From positions 141,294,397 to 141,358,396 of the forward strand of contig NC_084800.1 in NCBI RefSeq assembly GCF_963169125.1: DNA of 64,000 nt. Direction: 5' to 3'. Positions 54,785 to 64,000 of the stretch are shown in pieces (position 1 is the first letter of the stretch; each line of letters starts with the position of its first letter). Origin of the DNA: Humulus lupulus (taxonomy: Eukaryota; Streptophyta; Magnoliopsida; Rosales; Cannabaceae). The position numbers were made by a program, and so were the translations under genes. The notes below the pieces were generated by a model. The model was given only the letters and a program-made list of their open reading frames with translations. It made no database searches and was not told the DNA's origin.

Positions 54785-55600
54785 AACTTAGTTCGCGTTA
54801 ATTTTTATCAATACCTCGTGCTTTTTAAGAAAAACAACGATCAATCGATTTAAATTAACTTCTAAGTTTTATGACCTGGTTATGTCCAGGAACTTAATTT
54901 GAAAACTTAGTTCGTGTTAACTTGTATCAATAACTCGTGCTCTTTAAGAAAAACAACGATCAATCGATTTAAGTTAACTTCTAAGTTTTATAACCTGGTT
55001 ATTTCCAGGAACTTAATTTGAAAACTTAGTTCGTGTTAACTTGTATCAATATCTCGTGCTCTTTAAGAAAAACAACGATCAATCGATTTAAGTTAACTTC
55101 TAAGTTTTATGACCTGGTTATGTCCAGGAACTTAATTTGAAAACTTAGTTCGTGTTAACTTTTATCAATATCTCGTGCTCTTTAAGAAAAGCAACGATCA
55201 ATCGATTTAAATTAACTTCTAAGTCTTATGACCTGGTTATTTCCAGGAACTTAATTTGAAAACTTAGTTCATGTTAACTTTTATCAATATCTCGTGCTCT
55301 TTAAGAAAAGCAACGATCAATCGATTTAAATTAACTTCTAAGTCTTATGACCTGGTTATTTCCAGGAACTTAATTTGAAAACTTAGTTCGTGTTAACTTT
55401 TATCAATATCTCGTGCTTTTTAAGAAAAGCAACGATCAATCGATTTAAATTAACTTCTAAGTTTTATGACCTGGTTATATCCAGGGTACAGCTTAGTTCG
55501 CGTTAATTTTTATCAATATCTCGTGCTCTTTAACAAGAACAACGATCAATCGATTTGAATTAACTTCTAAGCCTTTTAAGGCGACCTGGTTATATCCAGG
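54785..55600. repeat. 119-bp tandem array (about 7 units) in Tat B
   Basis: Units begin AACTTAGTTCG or a close variant at 54785, 54904, 55023, 55142, 55261 and 55380, exactly 119 bp apart. A seventh, edited unit starts near 55490. Each holds the inverted repeat CCTGG...CCAGG and the phrase GATCAATCGATTTAA. The array lies between the antisense ORF and the internal polypurine tract. Confidence 0.93.
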
Positions 55601-55607
55601 TACCATA

Positions 55608-55620
55608 TGCCCCCCAAGTA
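55608..55620 (-). other. Internal polypurine tract of Tat B
   Basis: The minus strand reads TACTTGGGGGGCA. Its position and sequence match the internal tract of element A at 9916-9930. Confidence 0.5.
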
Positions 55621-55982
55621 ACTGGGAAAGGGTCTTTCGTGGTTACTTTAGATTACACTTGTAAATATGTACAATCATAAACGAAAAAGTTAATTCTCAT
55701 TGCTTAATACATAAAAAATGGCCCTTAGGCCTTACAAGGGAATCATTGGTAATATCTCTTCAAATGGACTGCCCCTCCATCAAGCCGAGCTAGTTTGTAA
55801 GTTCCTTATTTAATGACCTCGATGACTTGATATGGTCCTTCCCAGTTCGGTCCCAATACCCCATCTTTGGGATCCTTACCGGCTAAGAAAACTCTCCTGA
55901 GGACCAGGTCGCCAACGCTAAAGGCGCGTTTTTTGACCTTTGAGTTGAAATAGCGAGTGATTTTTTGCTGGTAATGTGCGAG

Positions 55983-56971
55983 CTAGAGTTGCGAATCTTC
56001 TCGTCTTTCATCAACCAAGTCAAGGGAAGTGCAAAGTAGCTTGTGGTTGTGGTCCTGGTCATATGCCTGGACCCTATGCGAAAGTACCTTAATCTTCACA
56101 GGGAGGACTACCTCACTCCCAAAGGTCAGGGAGAAAGGAGTATGACCCGTTGGAGTCCGATGCGAGGTCCGGTATGCCCACAGAACCTGGGGGAGCTGTT
56201 CTGGCCAGACCCCCTTCACTTCGTCTAGTCTCTTCTTGAGGCTCACCTTTAACGCCTTGTTGACGGCCTCGACCTAGCCTGAGGATAGGCCACGGAGGAG
56301 AAAATTTTCACAATTCTGTACCTTTCGCAAAATTCAGTGAAGAGGTCACTGTCGAACTGAGTCCCATTGTCGAAAACAATTTTCTTGGGCAGCCCGAATC
56401 GGCAGATAATGCTCTTAACCACGAAGTCGAGGACTTTTTTGGAAGTTATCGTTGCCAAAGGTTCTACCTCAGCCCACTTCGTAAAGTAGTCGATGGCCAC
56501 CACGGCGTAGCGGACCCTGCCTTTTCCAGTAGGGTGGGCGCTAACCAAGTCGATCCCCCAAACTGCAAACGGCCATGGGGAAGAGATCATCTTTAGCTCG
56601 ACTGGGGGAGCTCGGGCAACTGAGATGAACCGCTGGCACTTGTCGCACTTCTTGACATACGAGATCGAATCCTTGGACAGAGTGGGCCAGTAATATCCTT
56701 GCCTCAGGACCTTTAGGGCCAAGCTTTGCCCCCCAGTGTGATCTCCGCAAAAACCCTCATGCACTTCCTGCAGGATGGCCTTTGCTTCGCCTGGAAGAAC
56801 ACATCGTAGGAGAGGTAGGGAGTGCCCACGTCGATATAGCACCCCATCTACTATCGTATACCTGGGAGCTTGATACAGTACTCGCCACGCATCATTACAC
56901 CCTTCGGGTAGCTTCCCCTCAGTGAGATACTCAAGGATGGGGGTCATCCAGGTCGGCCTAGCGTCGATCAT
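55983..56971 (-). pseudogene. Integrase of Tat B
   Basis: The zinc-binding His/Cys region (HEGFCGDHTGG...CDKCQRF) lies in the 5' part. The catalytic core has WGIDLV and FDNGTQFDS, the first two acidic residues. A short deletion near 56265-56275 shifts the frame at AYPQA; the third acidic residue (VEAVNK) and the C-terminal region (VWAYRTSHRTPTGHTPFSL equivalents) follow in the next frame, 56246-55983. One frameshift inactivates it. Integrase would join element DNA to chromosomal DNA in the nucleus. Integrase lies downstream of RNase H, the gypsy order. Confidence 0.87.
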
Positions 56972-57106
56972 CTCGACCTCCGCCCGGGCTTCTTATATAC
57001 TTGGTTTCTCCAAGAATTCTACCGGAACTAACCCCAGACCCTCCGTCTCCCCGGAGGTGGTGAGCTTGGCAAGAGCATCTGCGTTAGCGTTCTGCTCCCA
57101 AGGTAT

Positions 57107-58027
57107 CTACTCGATTGAGCCTCGCCCAAACGCGGACAATTCAACTTTTACCTTTGCCAGGTAGGCAGCCATCTTGGGTCCTCGTGCCTGATATTCGCCC
57201 AGAACCTGGTTTACCACGAGCTGGGATTCACTAAAGCACTGGACGGAGCTCGCCTTCAGCTCCTGGGCTATTCTTAGCCCGGCCAGCAAAGCTTCATATT
57301 CGGCCTCGTTGTTGAAGGCCTTGAATCCGAATCTCAGCGCCGAGTGGAATCTATCTCCCTTAGGGGATATTAAAATGATTCCAGCCCCGGAGTCGTTCTC
57401 ATTAGATGACCCATCCACGAAGATCCTCCACGATGCCTGGGCCGAGGTGACCTGGGGTGAGTCTTCTGCAGGATCCTCCTGGAATCCTGTGCACTCGGCT
57501 ACAAAATCGGCTAGGGCCTGAATTTTTATGGCAGTCTGTGGGGTGTACAAAATCTCGAACTGACTGAGTTCGATAGCCCACTTTAACAGACGTCCCGATG
57601 CTTCAGGTTTTTGCAAAACCTGCCTCAAAGGCTGATTGGTTATGACGTGTATTGAGTGGGACTGGAAGTACGGCCTGAGCTTTTGAGAGGCTGTGATAAG
57701 GTAGAACGCCAATTTCTCAATCAACGGGTACCGGGATTCAACTCCGAGAAGTCTCTTGCTGATGTAATAGACAGGTCTCTGAACCCGATCTTCTTCTCGG
57801 ACCAATACGGCACTAGCTGCATCCTCTGTGACAGCTAGGTAGAGAAAAAGAGGCTCTCCTACTTTTGGTTTGGATAATACGGGTGGCTCGGCCAGATGTG
57901 CCTTCAAGTCGAGGAAAGCGCTTTTGCATTCTTCTGTCCATTCGAACTTCTTATTTCCTCGGAGCAGGTTGTAGAATGGCAAGCACTTATCGGTGGATTT
58001 TGAAATAAACCGATTAAGGGCTGCCAC
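57107..58027 (-). pseudogene. RNase H region of Tat B (two RNase H domains)
   Basis: The frame begins at the RT connection (KCLPFYNLLRGNKKFEW) and covers the gypsy-type RNase H (PVYYISKRLLGVESRYPLIE), then a second, archaeal-type RNase H: WRIFVDGSSNENDSGAGI, NNEAEYEALLAGL, FSESQLVVNQV. In the third motif the usual Asp is Glu. A second RNase H is a known mark of the Tat lineage. The frame ends at TAG 57104 before a recognisable NANADALAKL continuation; relatives have Gln there. Confidence 0.85.
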
Positions 58028-58097
58028 CCTTCCTGTCAGGCCTTGGACATCTTTGCGCGACCTGGGTGAGGGAAGCTCGAGTAATGATCTAATATTG

Positions 58098-59638
58098 TCA
58101 GGGTTTGCCTCGATTCCTCAGGTATTGACGATGAAACCCAGGAATTTTTCCCAATGCGACTCCAAAAGTGCACTTCTGTGGATTAAGCCTCATGCCATAC
58201 TCCCGTAGTATCTTGAAGCATTCTTCGAGGTCGGAAACATGGTTGTCGGCAGTCTTTGACTTGACTAGCATGTCATCAATGTACACTTCCATGTTCTTCC
58301 CGATCTGGTTTGCGAACATTCTATTTACTAACCTCTGGTATGTAACACTGGCGTTCTTCAGCCCGAAAGGCATGACCTTGTAACAATAAACGTTAGTTGG
58401 GGTCATGAAGCTGGTGTGCTCCTGGTCCGCCGGATTCATGGCGATCTGATTGTAGCCTGAGTACGCGTCCATAAAGGACATGAGCTTGTGCCCCGCCGTG
58501 GCATCCACCAGTTGTTCAATCCTTGGCAATGGAAAACAATCCTTGGGGCAGGCTTTATTCAGGTCGGAGAAGTCGATACAGGTCCGCCACTTCCCGTTGG
58601 GCTTCGGGACTAGCACGGGGTTGGCGACCCAAATCGGAAACTTGGCTTCACGGATAAAGCCGCATTTCTTGAGCCGGGCTACTTCTTCCTCTAAGGCCTC
58701 AGCCCGGGTCGTTCCAAGGTGCCTTTGCTTCTGGGATTTTGCAGGAACGCTTTTATCCAGATGAAGGGTGTGCATGATGATACTTGGGCTGATTCCCACC
58801 ATATCCTCGTGGGACCATGCGAACACATCCAGGTAGTCCCGTAGAAATCTGACCAGCTCCGCTTTCCTCTTGCTACAGAGGTTTTTACCGAGCTTGACCA
58901 TCCGTGAAGGGTTCTGCGGATCGATGTTTACTTCCTCGAGCTCTTCAATAGCCTGGAGCTCGAACCAGTCCTCGCCTATTCTGGGGTCAATATCCTCACT
59001 TAAGACGATATTTTCCCCTTCGATGCTCTGAGGTTTTTCAATCTCAGGGTCAGCTAAGGGTTCCTGATATTCCTCTCCACCACCTTGGATGGCCATTGCT
59101 AGCTGCCCGGGTTTCGATTTTCCCTTCATGGAAATGTTGTAGCATTCCCTGGAAGCGAGTTGATTGCCACGGACAGTGCATATTCTCGTGGAAGTAGGGA
59201 ATTTCATCGCGAGGTGGCGAACGGAAGTGACGGCCTCAAAAGCTATGAGCGTGGATCGTCCCAAAATTACGTTGTATGCAGCGGAGTAGTCGATGACCAC
59301 GAACTCGAGGAGTTTGGAGACTGTCCAAGGTCATTCTCCTAGGGTGATCACCAGCTCGATAGTCCCTATAGCCGCTGATCCTTCTCCCAAAAAACCATAC
59401 AGCATCATGGAGGTCGCCTTCAGCTCGGCGACAGTCAAACCCATCTTCTCCAATGTGGACCAGAATAGAAGGTTTACCGAGCCCCCATTATCGATCAGCA
59501 CCCTCCTAACCTTCTAATTAGTGAGCTAAACTGCTACGACCAGAGGGTCGTTATGAGGGAACTGGACATGGCCCGCATCTTCTTCTGTAAAAATGATCGG
59601 TTGCCTCTCCAATCGCTGCTGCTTCGGCAGACGCTGTT
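58098..59638 (-). pseudogene. Protease and reverse transcriptase of Tat B
   Basis: The 59301-59638 part reads in broken frames through EEDAGHVQFPHNDPL and the protease active site LIDNGGSVN, with stops. The open frame 59300-58098 (400 residues) continues with NVILGRSTL, the linker EDIDPRIGEDW and the full RT palm: WRTCIDFSDLNKACPKD, SFMDAYSGYNQI, KVMPFGLKNA and the catalytic YIDDMLVKS (about 58260-58286), all intact. It loses frame shortly after GKIPGF. RT copies element RNA into DNA. This is the best-preserved RT of the window. Confidence 0.87.
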
Positions 59639-61984
59639 TGTAACGCCCTACTTCGTTAGAGCCGTTACTAAGTGAGTTTTAAGACAAAACAGTGTGCAAA
59701 GATCTCGCTAACCGAGGTTTTGAAACGAAAGTGTGACTAATTAAATGTTAAGGCTGTAACCTTTGAAAATGCGTTGTTTCAATAAAAACTTCTAGTAATA
59801 GACATTTGGGATCCCAAAATAAGGTTTGAAAACTATTTTGCATCTTGAAATAAGTTTACAGTTGATCAGTACTAAAATCATAGATTATTACAGCCATTTT
59901 CGAATAAACCTCCAACCAAAGCAGTCGGGCAGGCCAAACATGTACGAGTCGCTTCACGCTCTCCGTACTCATGGTTGGTTGACTCAGTCTTTGCCCTTAC
60001 CTGCAACACGGAGCACCCGTGAGCCGAAGCCCAGCAAGAAAACTCATGCAGATCATAACATATGCAATTTATACAGTTTATCAAATCAGATAATCCACAG
60101 ATAAACAAGTCAACCATTAGACTAAGCAAACACAGCCATGCCGCCCCAGAACCCTTACCGCAGCCTGGGGTCTCGGTCCTCACCGCAAGGATCTCACACA
60201 TATCCTATGGGTCCCACCCTGACCATAAGCATCCCACGTGCTAAGTGTTACTTCCGGCCCCGCTGCCGTTCTCGGCCTTGCCGCCCTCGGCCATAGCCGT
60301 TCATTTCACTATAAACATATATAGCATAAAACAAACAACATTCAAACAAATATCAATTCATTTAAATCTACACCCTAACATGTAATGCAATATAGGGCCG
60401 TGCCCGGCAATCATCTCGTCATGCAACATGCAATATAGGGCCGTGCCCCGCAATCACACTATGGGCCCACGCCCTATCCTACGGGTGTTATAGTTTTCTT
60501 ACCTGTATCCCGAGCTTTCCGATGCACCAAGGCCACAAGCACGGTCCTCTAACACGAGCCTCTCCGAAATCCTAGTCACAACACACATAAGACACTTTTA
60601 ACAACCTTAAATGAGCTTCCAGGCCAAGTTCTAGTACTCGGAACGTTGAACTTCACCAAACATGGTAAAAGACTCAACCCCGAGCACCCTAGGTTAAATT
60701 TCCAAGCCTAAAATCTCAAAATTCCAAAATCCCTTAAGCGCCGCGGCATAGGCCACCCATGTCGCGGCATGCCCCCCAAACAGAACCCCCAAAGGCTCCA
60801 AAACAGGTAAGGGCCGCGGAATTGCTTGGGCCATGCCGCGGCCCGCCCTTCTCCATCAGCATACAACTTCTTCGAAGGGCCGCGGCTCACCAAGAACCAT
60901 GCCGCGGCTCGACCCTTCGAACCCAGAAAAAAACCACCATTTTACTCTCTAAACCTCACCTTAAACCATCCCAAACACATATCTCAACCCCAAAACTCAA
61001 TTCCAAACTTCATATGAACAATCTAACAACCTATAGACACTAGAATCAAGATCAAAACATCAACACACCCAAGATCCACACCTTTGATCTTAAATTTCAG
61101 CAACCCAAACCAAAACCTTGAAAAGCTTAACTCAAGCATTAAATTCCTCAAATCAACACAGAAACCAAACTTAAGTGTGTATAAAATCCATACCTTAAGT
61201 GAAGAATCCACCCAACAAGCTTCCTTGAACTCCTCCTAAGCTCCCACTTCAGCCCTTCTACCCTTCTTCTTCTTTTCTTTTTGCTTGCCCTATCTCTTCT
61301 TTCCCTTCTCTTTCTTCTCTTCAATTTCTATCAAAGCCTCAAATGACCAAGCCCCAAACCGTGTACCCCTTAATACCCAGCTGCCATATATCAAACTCCC
61401 AGCCAAATGACCATTTTACCCCTCCAAATACTCCTTTCCCAACTAAGTCCTCAAGGGCACTCTAGTCTTTCCACTTATATTTCAATTCTACCATTTTCCA
61501 ACTAAACTTGTTACTCACAGCAGTAACTAATGGTTACCCAGGTTACTCAATCACCAATAACCATTACCCGCTAAATCTCAATTTAACCATAACAATTCCC
61601 AAAGTACCCATAGGCTCCTCCCGAGCCGGATATAAAATCCCGTTGTGACTTTTGAGTAACTAGCTCTCTAGGACCGTCTCGGCACGTGCATCACAATAAT
61701 AACACCACACTCACGTGGTACAATTCACATAATACAATTATCACATATCAATGCAGTTATGCCCAACATGGCCAAAATTACAGTTATGCCCTTCTAACAC
61801 GATCCGGGCCTACATGCATACTAATATACATAGTCATGCATCTCAGATAAACAAATAGTCATATAACATGCTTTAAATCATAATCATGCATTTAACTCAT
61901 CAAAGTCACACATAAATCCCATCATGCCCTCCTGGCACGCTAATCAAGGCCCTTAATCCTTATTAGCGAATTTGGGTCGTTACA
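59639..61984 (-). mobile_element. Solo Tekay-type LTR (J) inside Tat B
   Basis: TGTAACGCCC to GGTCGTTACA, 2346 bp, with a perfect CTGTT duplication (59634-59638 and 61985-61989). The core is on the minus strand at 59992-60042 and the CCGCGG-rich block at 60741-60905. Short frames inside are LTR sequence. Joining the flanks restores Tat B order. Confidence 0.93.
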
Positions 61985-61989
61985 CTGTT

Positions 61990-62872
61990 CCGGGACGAAC
62001 TCTACTCCATTATGCGCCTTGAGTTCGTTTACGTACCTCTTCTAGGCACCCCTGCTCGTGCCAGCCATATGCGGACCTCCAGATATTGTGGATATCTCTC
62101 CTCCTATCACAGGAGGAGGGACATCCTGATCTACCCAAGACCCAGGCTGACTGACTGGGACTTCCGGAGCAGGTCGACTTGCTGGAACCCTGTTCCGTGC
62201 GTACTGAGCCAAGGGGCCAGCTCTGATGAGAGTCTCGATCTCATCTTTCAAATGCCTACAATCATCAATATTGTGGCCAACATCGTTATGAAAACGGCAA
62301 AACTTGGAGGTGTCTCTCTTCCCCTTCTGGCGTTTTAATGGCTCCGGCCTCTTCCAGGGGAGGTGAGTAGAGTTAGCTAGGAAGATGTTCTCCCTAGAGT
62401 GGGTGAGCTCTGTATAAGTCGCGTAGACTGGCTTGAACTTGTCTACGGACTTATTCTTCTTTGGGCCGTGCTGGCTGCCCTCGCTGTTCCCCTTTCTTTT
62501 GCCTCCACCGAGCTGGTTGTTCTGTGTGACGTTATGGGTCGCTATCGCGACCTCCGTCCCCACTCCAACGGGCTGCTCAGGGACCTGGCTGGTCCTTGCA
62601 GCTGAGGCTTCGGCCTCCTCCAAGTTGATCCATTCCTGGGCCCTATTTAGGAACTCGTTCACCGAGCTAACTCCCTTCATTTGTATATCTTTCCAGAGTC
62701 CCCCTCCGACGAGGATCCCAGTCCTCATGGCCATGAGCTTGGAGCTGTCATCCGCGTCTCTGGCCTAAGCAGCGAAGCTCGCGAACCTGCCCAGGTAAGC
62801 CTTCAGAGGTTCGTCGGGCTGCTGCCTCACGTTAGCCAGAGAATTGGCCTTGACGCGGGCAGCCTGGGAGGC
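61990..62872 (-). pseudogene. gag: Gag of Tat B, C-terminal half
   Basis: The open frame 62734-62042 contains VNEFLNRAQEWINLEEAEA, YTELTHSRENIFLA and the Tat-type knuckle CRFHNDVGHNIDDC. It aligns in order with the gag of element A (YTDLTHAREHIFV, CQYHKDVGHTTAKC). It is separated from the front half by a stop near 62873 and others to about 62765. The end at 62042 leads towards the protease but is cut by LTR J. Confidence 0.8.
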
Positions 62873-63973
62873 TCAGAATGCCCTTTTGAAGTCAACCGAG
62901 AAAGTCTTCCAAGAGCTGATTGATTGTCTTTTTCTTTGCTTGAACCACTGCCTAGCTGGTCCAGTCAGTGTGGAGGGAAATATCAGGCACCTCAGCTCGG
63001 AGCCAATGTTGTGGGCCATCATCAGGGTGTTGAACATCCCCAGATGATCCGACGGATCTCTGTCTCCATTGAATTTGGACAGGTGCGGCATAGGGAAACC
63101 GGGTGGGTAAGTCATTGCTGCTATGCTGGGGGCGAAGAGCTCCATCTCATCCCCGGAATCATATTCATCTTTCTCTTTATCCGACAGGAGCTTCCTCATC
63201 AGCTCCTCCATCTGAGCCAGGCGCTCGAGGGTTTTGTCCTGATTTCCTTGGTTATTCCGGGGCTGCTCAACAGCTCCGAATCCATTGTACATATTTGGTG
63301 GGTTATTGCCCCTCCTATCTTGAGATAGGTTATTTGGGGCATTCCCGCCATTACGTACTTCGGACAGGTCTCCCCCTGAGCGAGCATGGCTGCCACCTCC
63401 TACTGGCTCTCCTCTATGAGAGTTAAGGCGATCTCGCAAGTCGCCCCCCTGGGTGGTTTGAGGACTTTGTGCCGAGCTTAAATGTTGACGCAGGTCTCCG
63501 CCAGAAAGGTCGCTCTGGCAACTACCGATCCAGTAGCTCCCGTTAGAAAAGCTCAGAGTCCTCCTTTGGGGGTAAGGATCCGGGCTCCCTCTCGGCACCC
63601 CGCTACGTCGGGAAGGTCCCACGAACGGCGGGTTTCTCCTAATACTTCCATAGGCAGGGATATCTCGGATGGGCCGAGGTGGAGACGAATATCTTATTGG
63701 TGAGGGAGGATGCCTGACCGGAGATGCGATCCTGGTTCCATCAGGGCGGATCAAGTTAGGTGGGGGCCTCGCGGCCCTGCCAACCTGCGGGTCCCGTGCC
63801 TGGCGATCTGGACGAGGTGCAGGATGGCTGGTGGGGACGGGCTGATGCTGTGAGCCCTCCTCGGATCTCCTTCTGGAATTTCCTTGAGCTCTCCTGGGCG
63901 CGCTCGAGGCTGGTTGGGAGCTGGGAGTTGAAGTTCGGACCGAACGGCTGTACTGTTGTTCGGCTCTAGGCAT
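62873..63973 (-). pseudogene. gag: Gag of Tat B, N-terminal half
   Basis: 366 residues from ATG 63973, possibly with more sequence beyond the window. A Pro/Arg/Ser-rich disordered head with repeated GGDLR motifs is followed by a short coiled coil (QDKTLERLAQMEELMRKLLS) and then the gag core (FNGDRDPSDHLGMFNTLMMA, ARQWFKQRKRQSISSWKTF). It ends at TGA 62873-62875. The core matches residues 205-300 of element A gag. Confidence 0.82.
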
Positions 63974-64000
63974 TTCTTCGAAGTTTGCCTCTCGACGGTG

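Larger units (their letters stand above)
50131..64000 (-). mobile_element. Tat-lineage gypsy element B, gag-pol plus antisense ORF, runs past window end
   Basis: Read on the minus strand from the right edge: gag (63973-62042), protease and RT (59638-58098), RNase H domains (58027-57107), integrase (56971-55983), internal polypurine tract, seven 119-bp repeats, antisense spliced ORF (51930-54626, plus strand), polypurine tract and 3' LTR (50900-50131). A solo LTR at 59639-61984 interrupts the gag-protease junction. The 5' LTR is outside the window. The left flank CATGA (50126-50130) is the expected duplication. It has the same plan as element A, with pol retained. Confidence 0.9.

Noticed and set aside
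54785..55600. Possible CRISPR array or centromeric satellite
   Set aside because: There are no spacers. Only about seven monomers lie inside a Tat element, so it is an internal array and not a satellite block as it stands.

Overview
The window is intergenic DNA from a plant nuclear genome, almost certainly a eudicot. It consists almost wholly of nested LTR retrotransposons. No ordinary host gene, rRNA, CRISPR or prokaryotic operon was found. The plant assignment rests on three things: Ty3/gypsy chromoviruses of Tekay type (TGTAACG...CGTTACA LTRs, initiator-Met primer site TGGTATCAGAGC, chromodomain), Tat-lineage gypsy elements with a second RNase H and an antisense spliced ORF, and a decayed Ty1/copia element. 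I cannot name the species.

Layout, left: a minus-strand Tekay-type LTR (X; pieces 1415-1700, 3821-4568 and about 22752-22810) was hit by a plus LTR (1-1414), by a solo LTR (1701-3820, TSD GCTAC) and by Tat element A (4569-22751, minus strand). A keeps gag-protease and a spliced ORF on the opposite strand but has lost RT, RNase H and integrase. A's 5' LTR was then split by element L (13436-22318, TSD GCAAC), which has near-identical LTRs and no coding capacity.

Middle: a copia element (M, about 22811-28582, minus) carries a copia solo LTR (24620-26611, TSD ATAGA). It is cut off by an inverted LTR fragment (28583-29349) joined to a decayed but nearly complete Tekay chromovirus (C, 29354-38476).

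Right: a second Tekay element (D, 38812-50015) is broken by three solo LTRs (41368-43642, TSD CATGA; 44549-46400, TSD AGAAC; 47302-49582, TSD ATCTA) and by an LTR start at 50016. That LTR is itself interrupted by Tat element B (50131 to beyond 64000). B has gag, protease, RT, two RNase H domains, integrase, about seven 119-bp repeats and the same antisense spliced ORF as A. A solo LTR (59639-61984, TSD CTGTT) sits inside B.

The main points of interest are the A/B pair, the young non-coding element L, and decay dominated by CAG-to-TAG changes. In A and B a spliced antisense gene with its own TATA box and tandem repeats lies between two polypurine tracts. The CAG-to-TAG changes fit deamination of CHG-methylated cytosine. 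All boundaries and divergences were read by eye.
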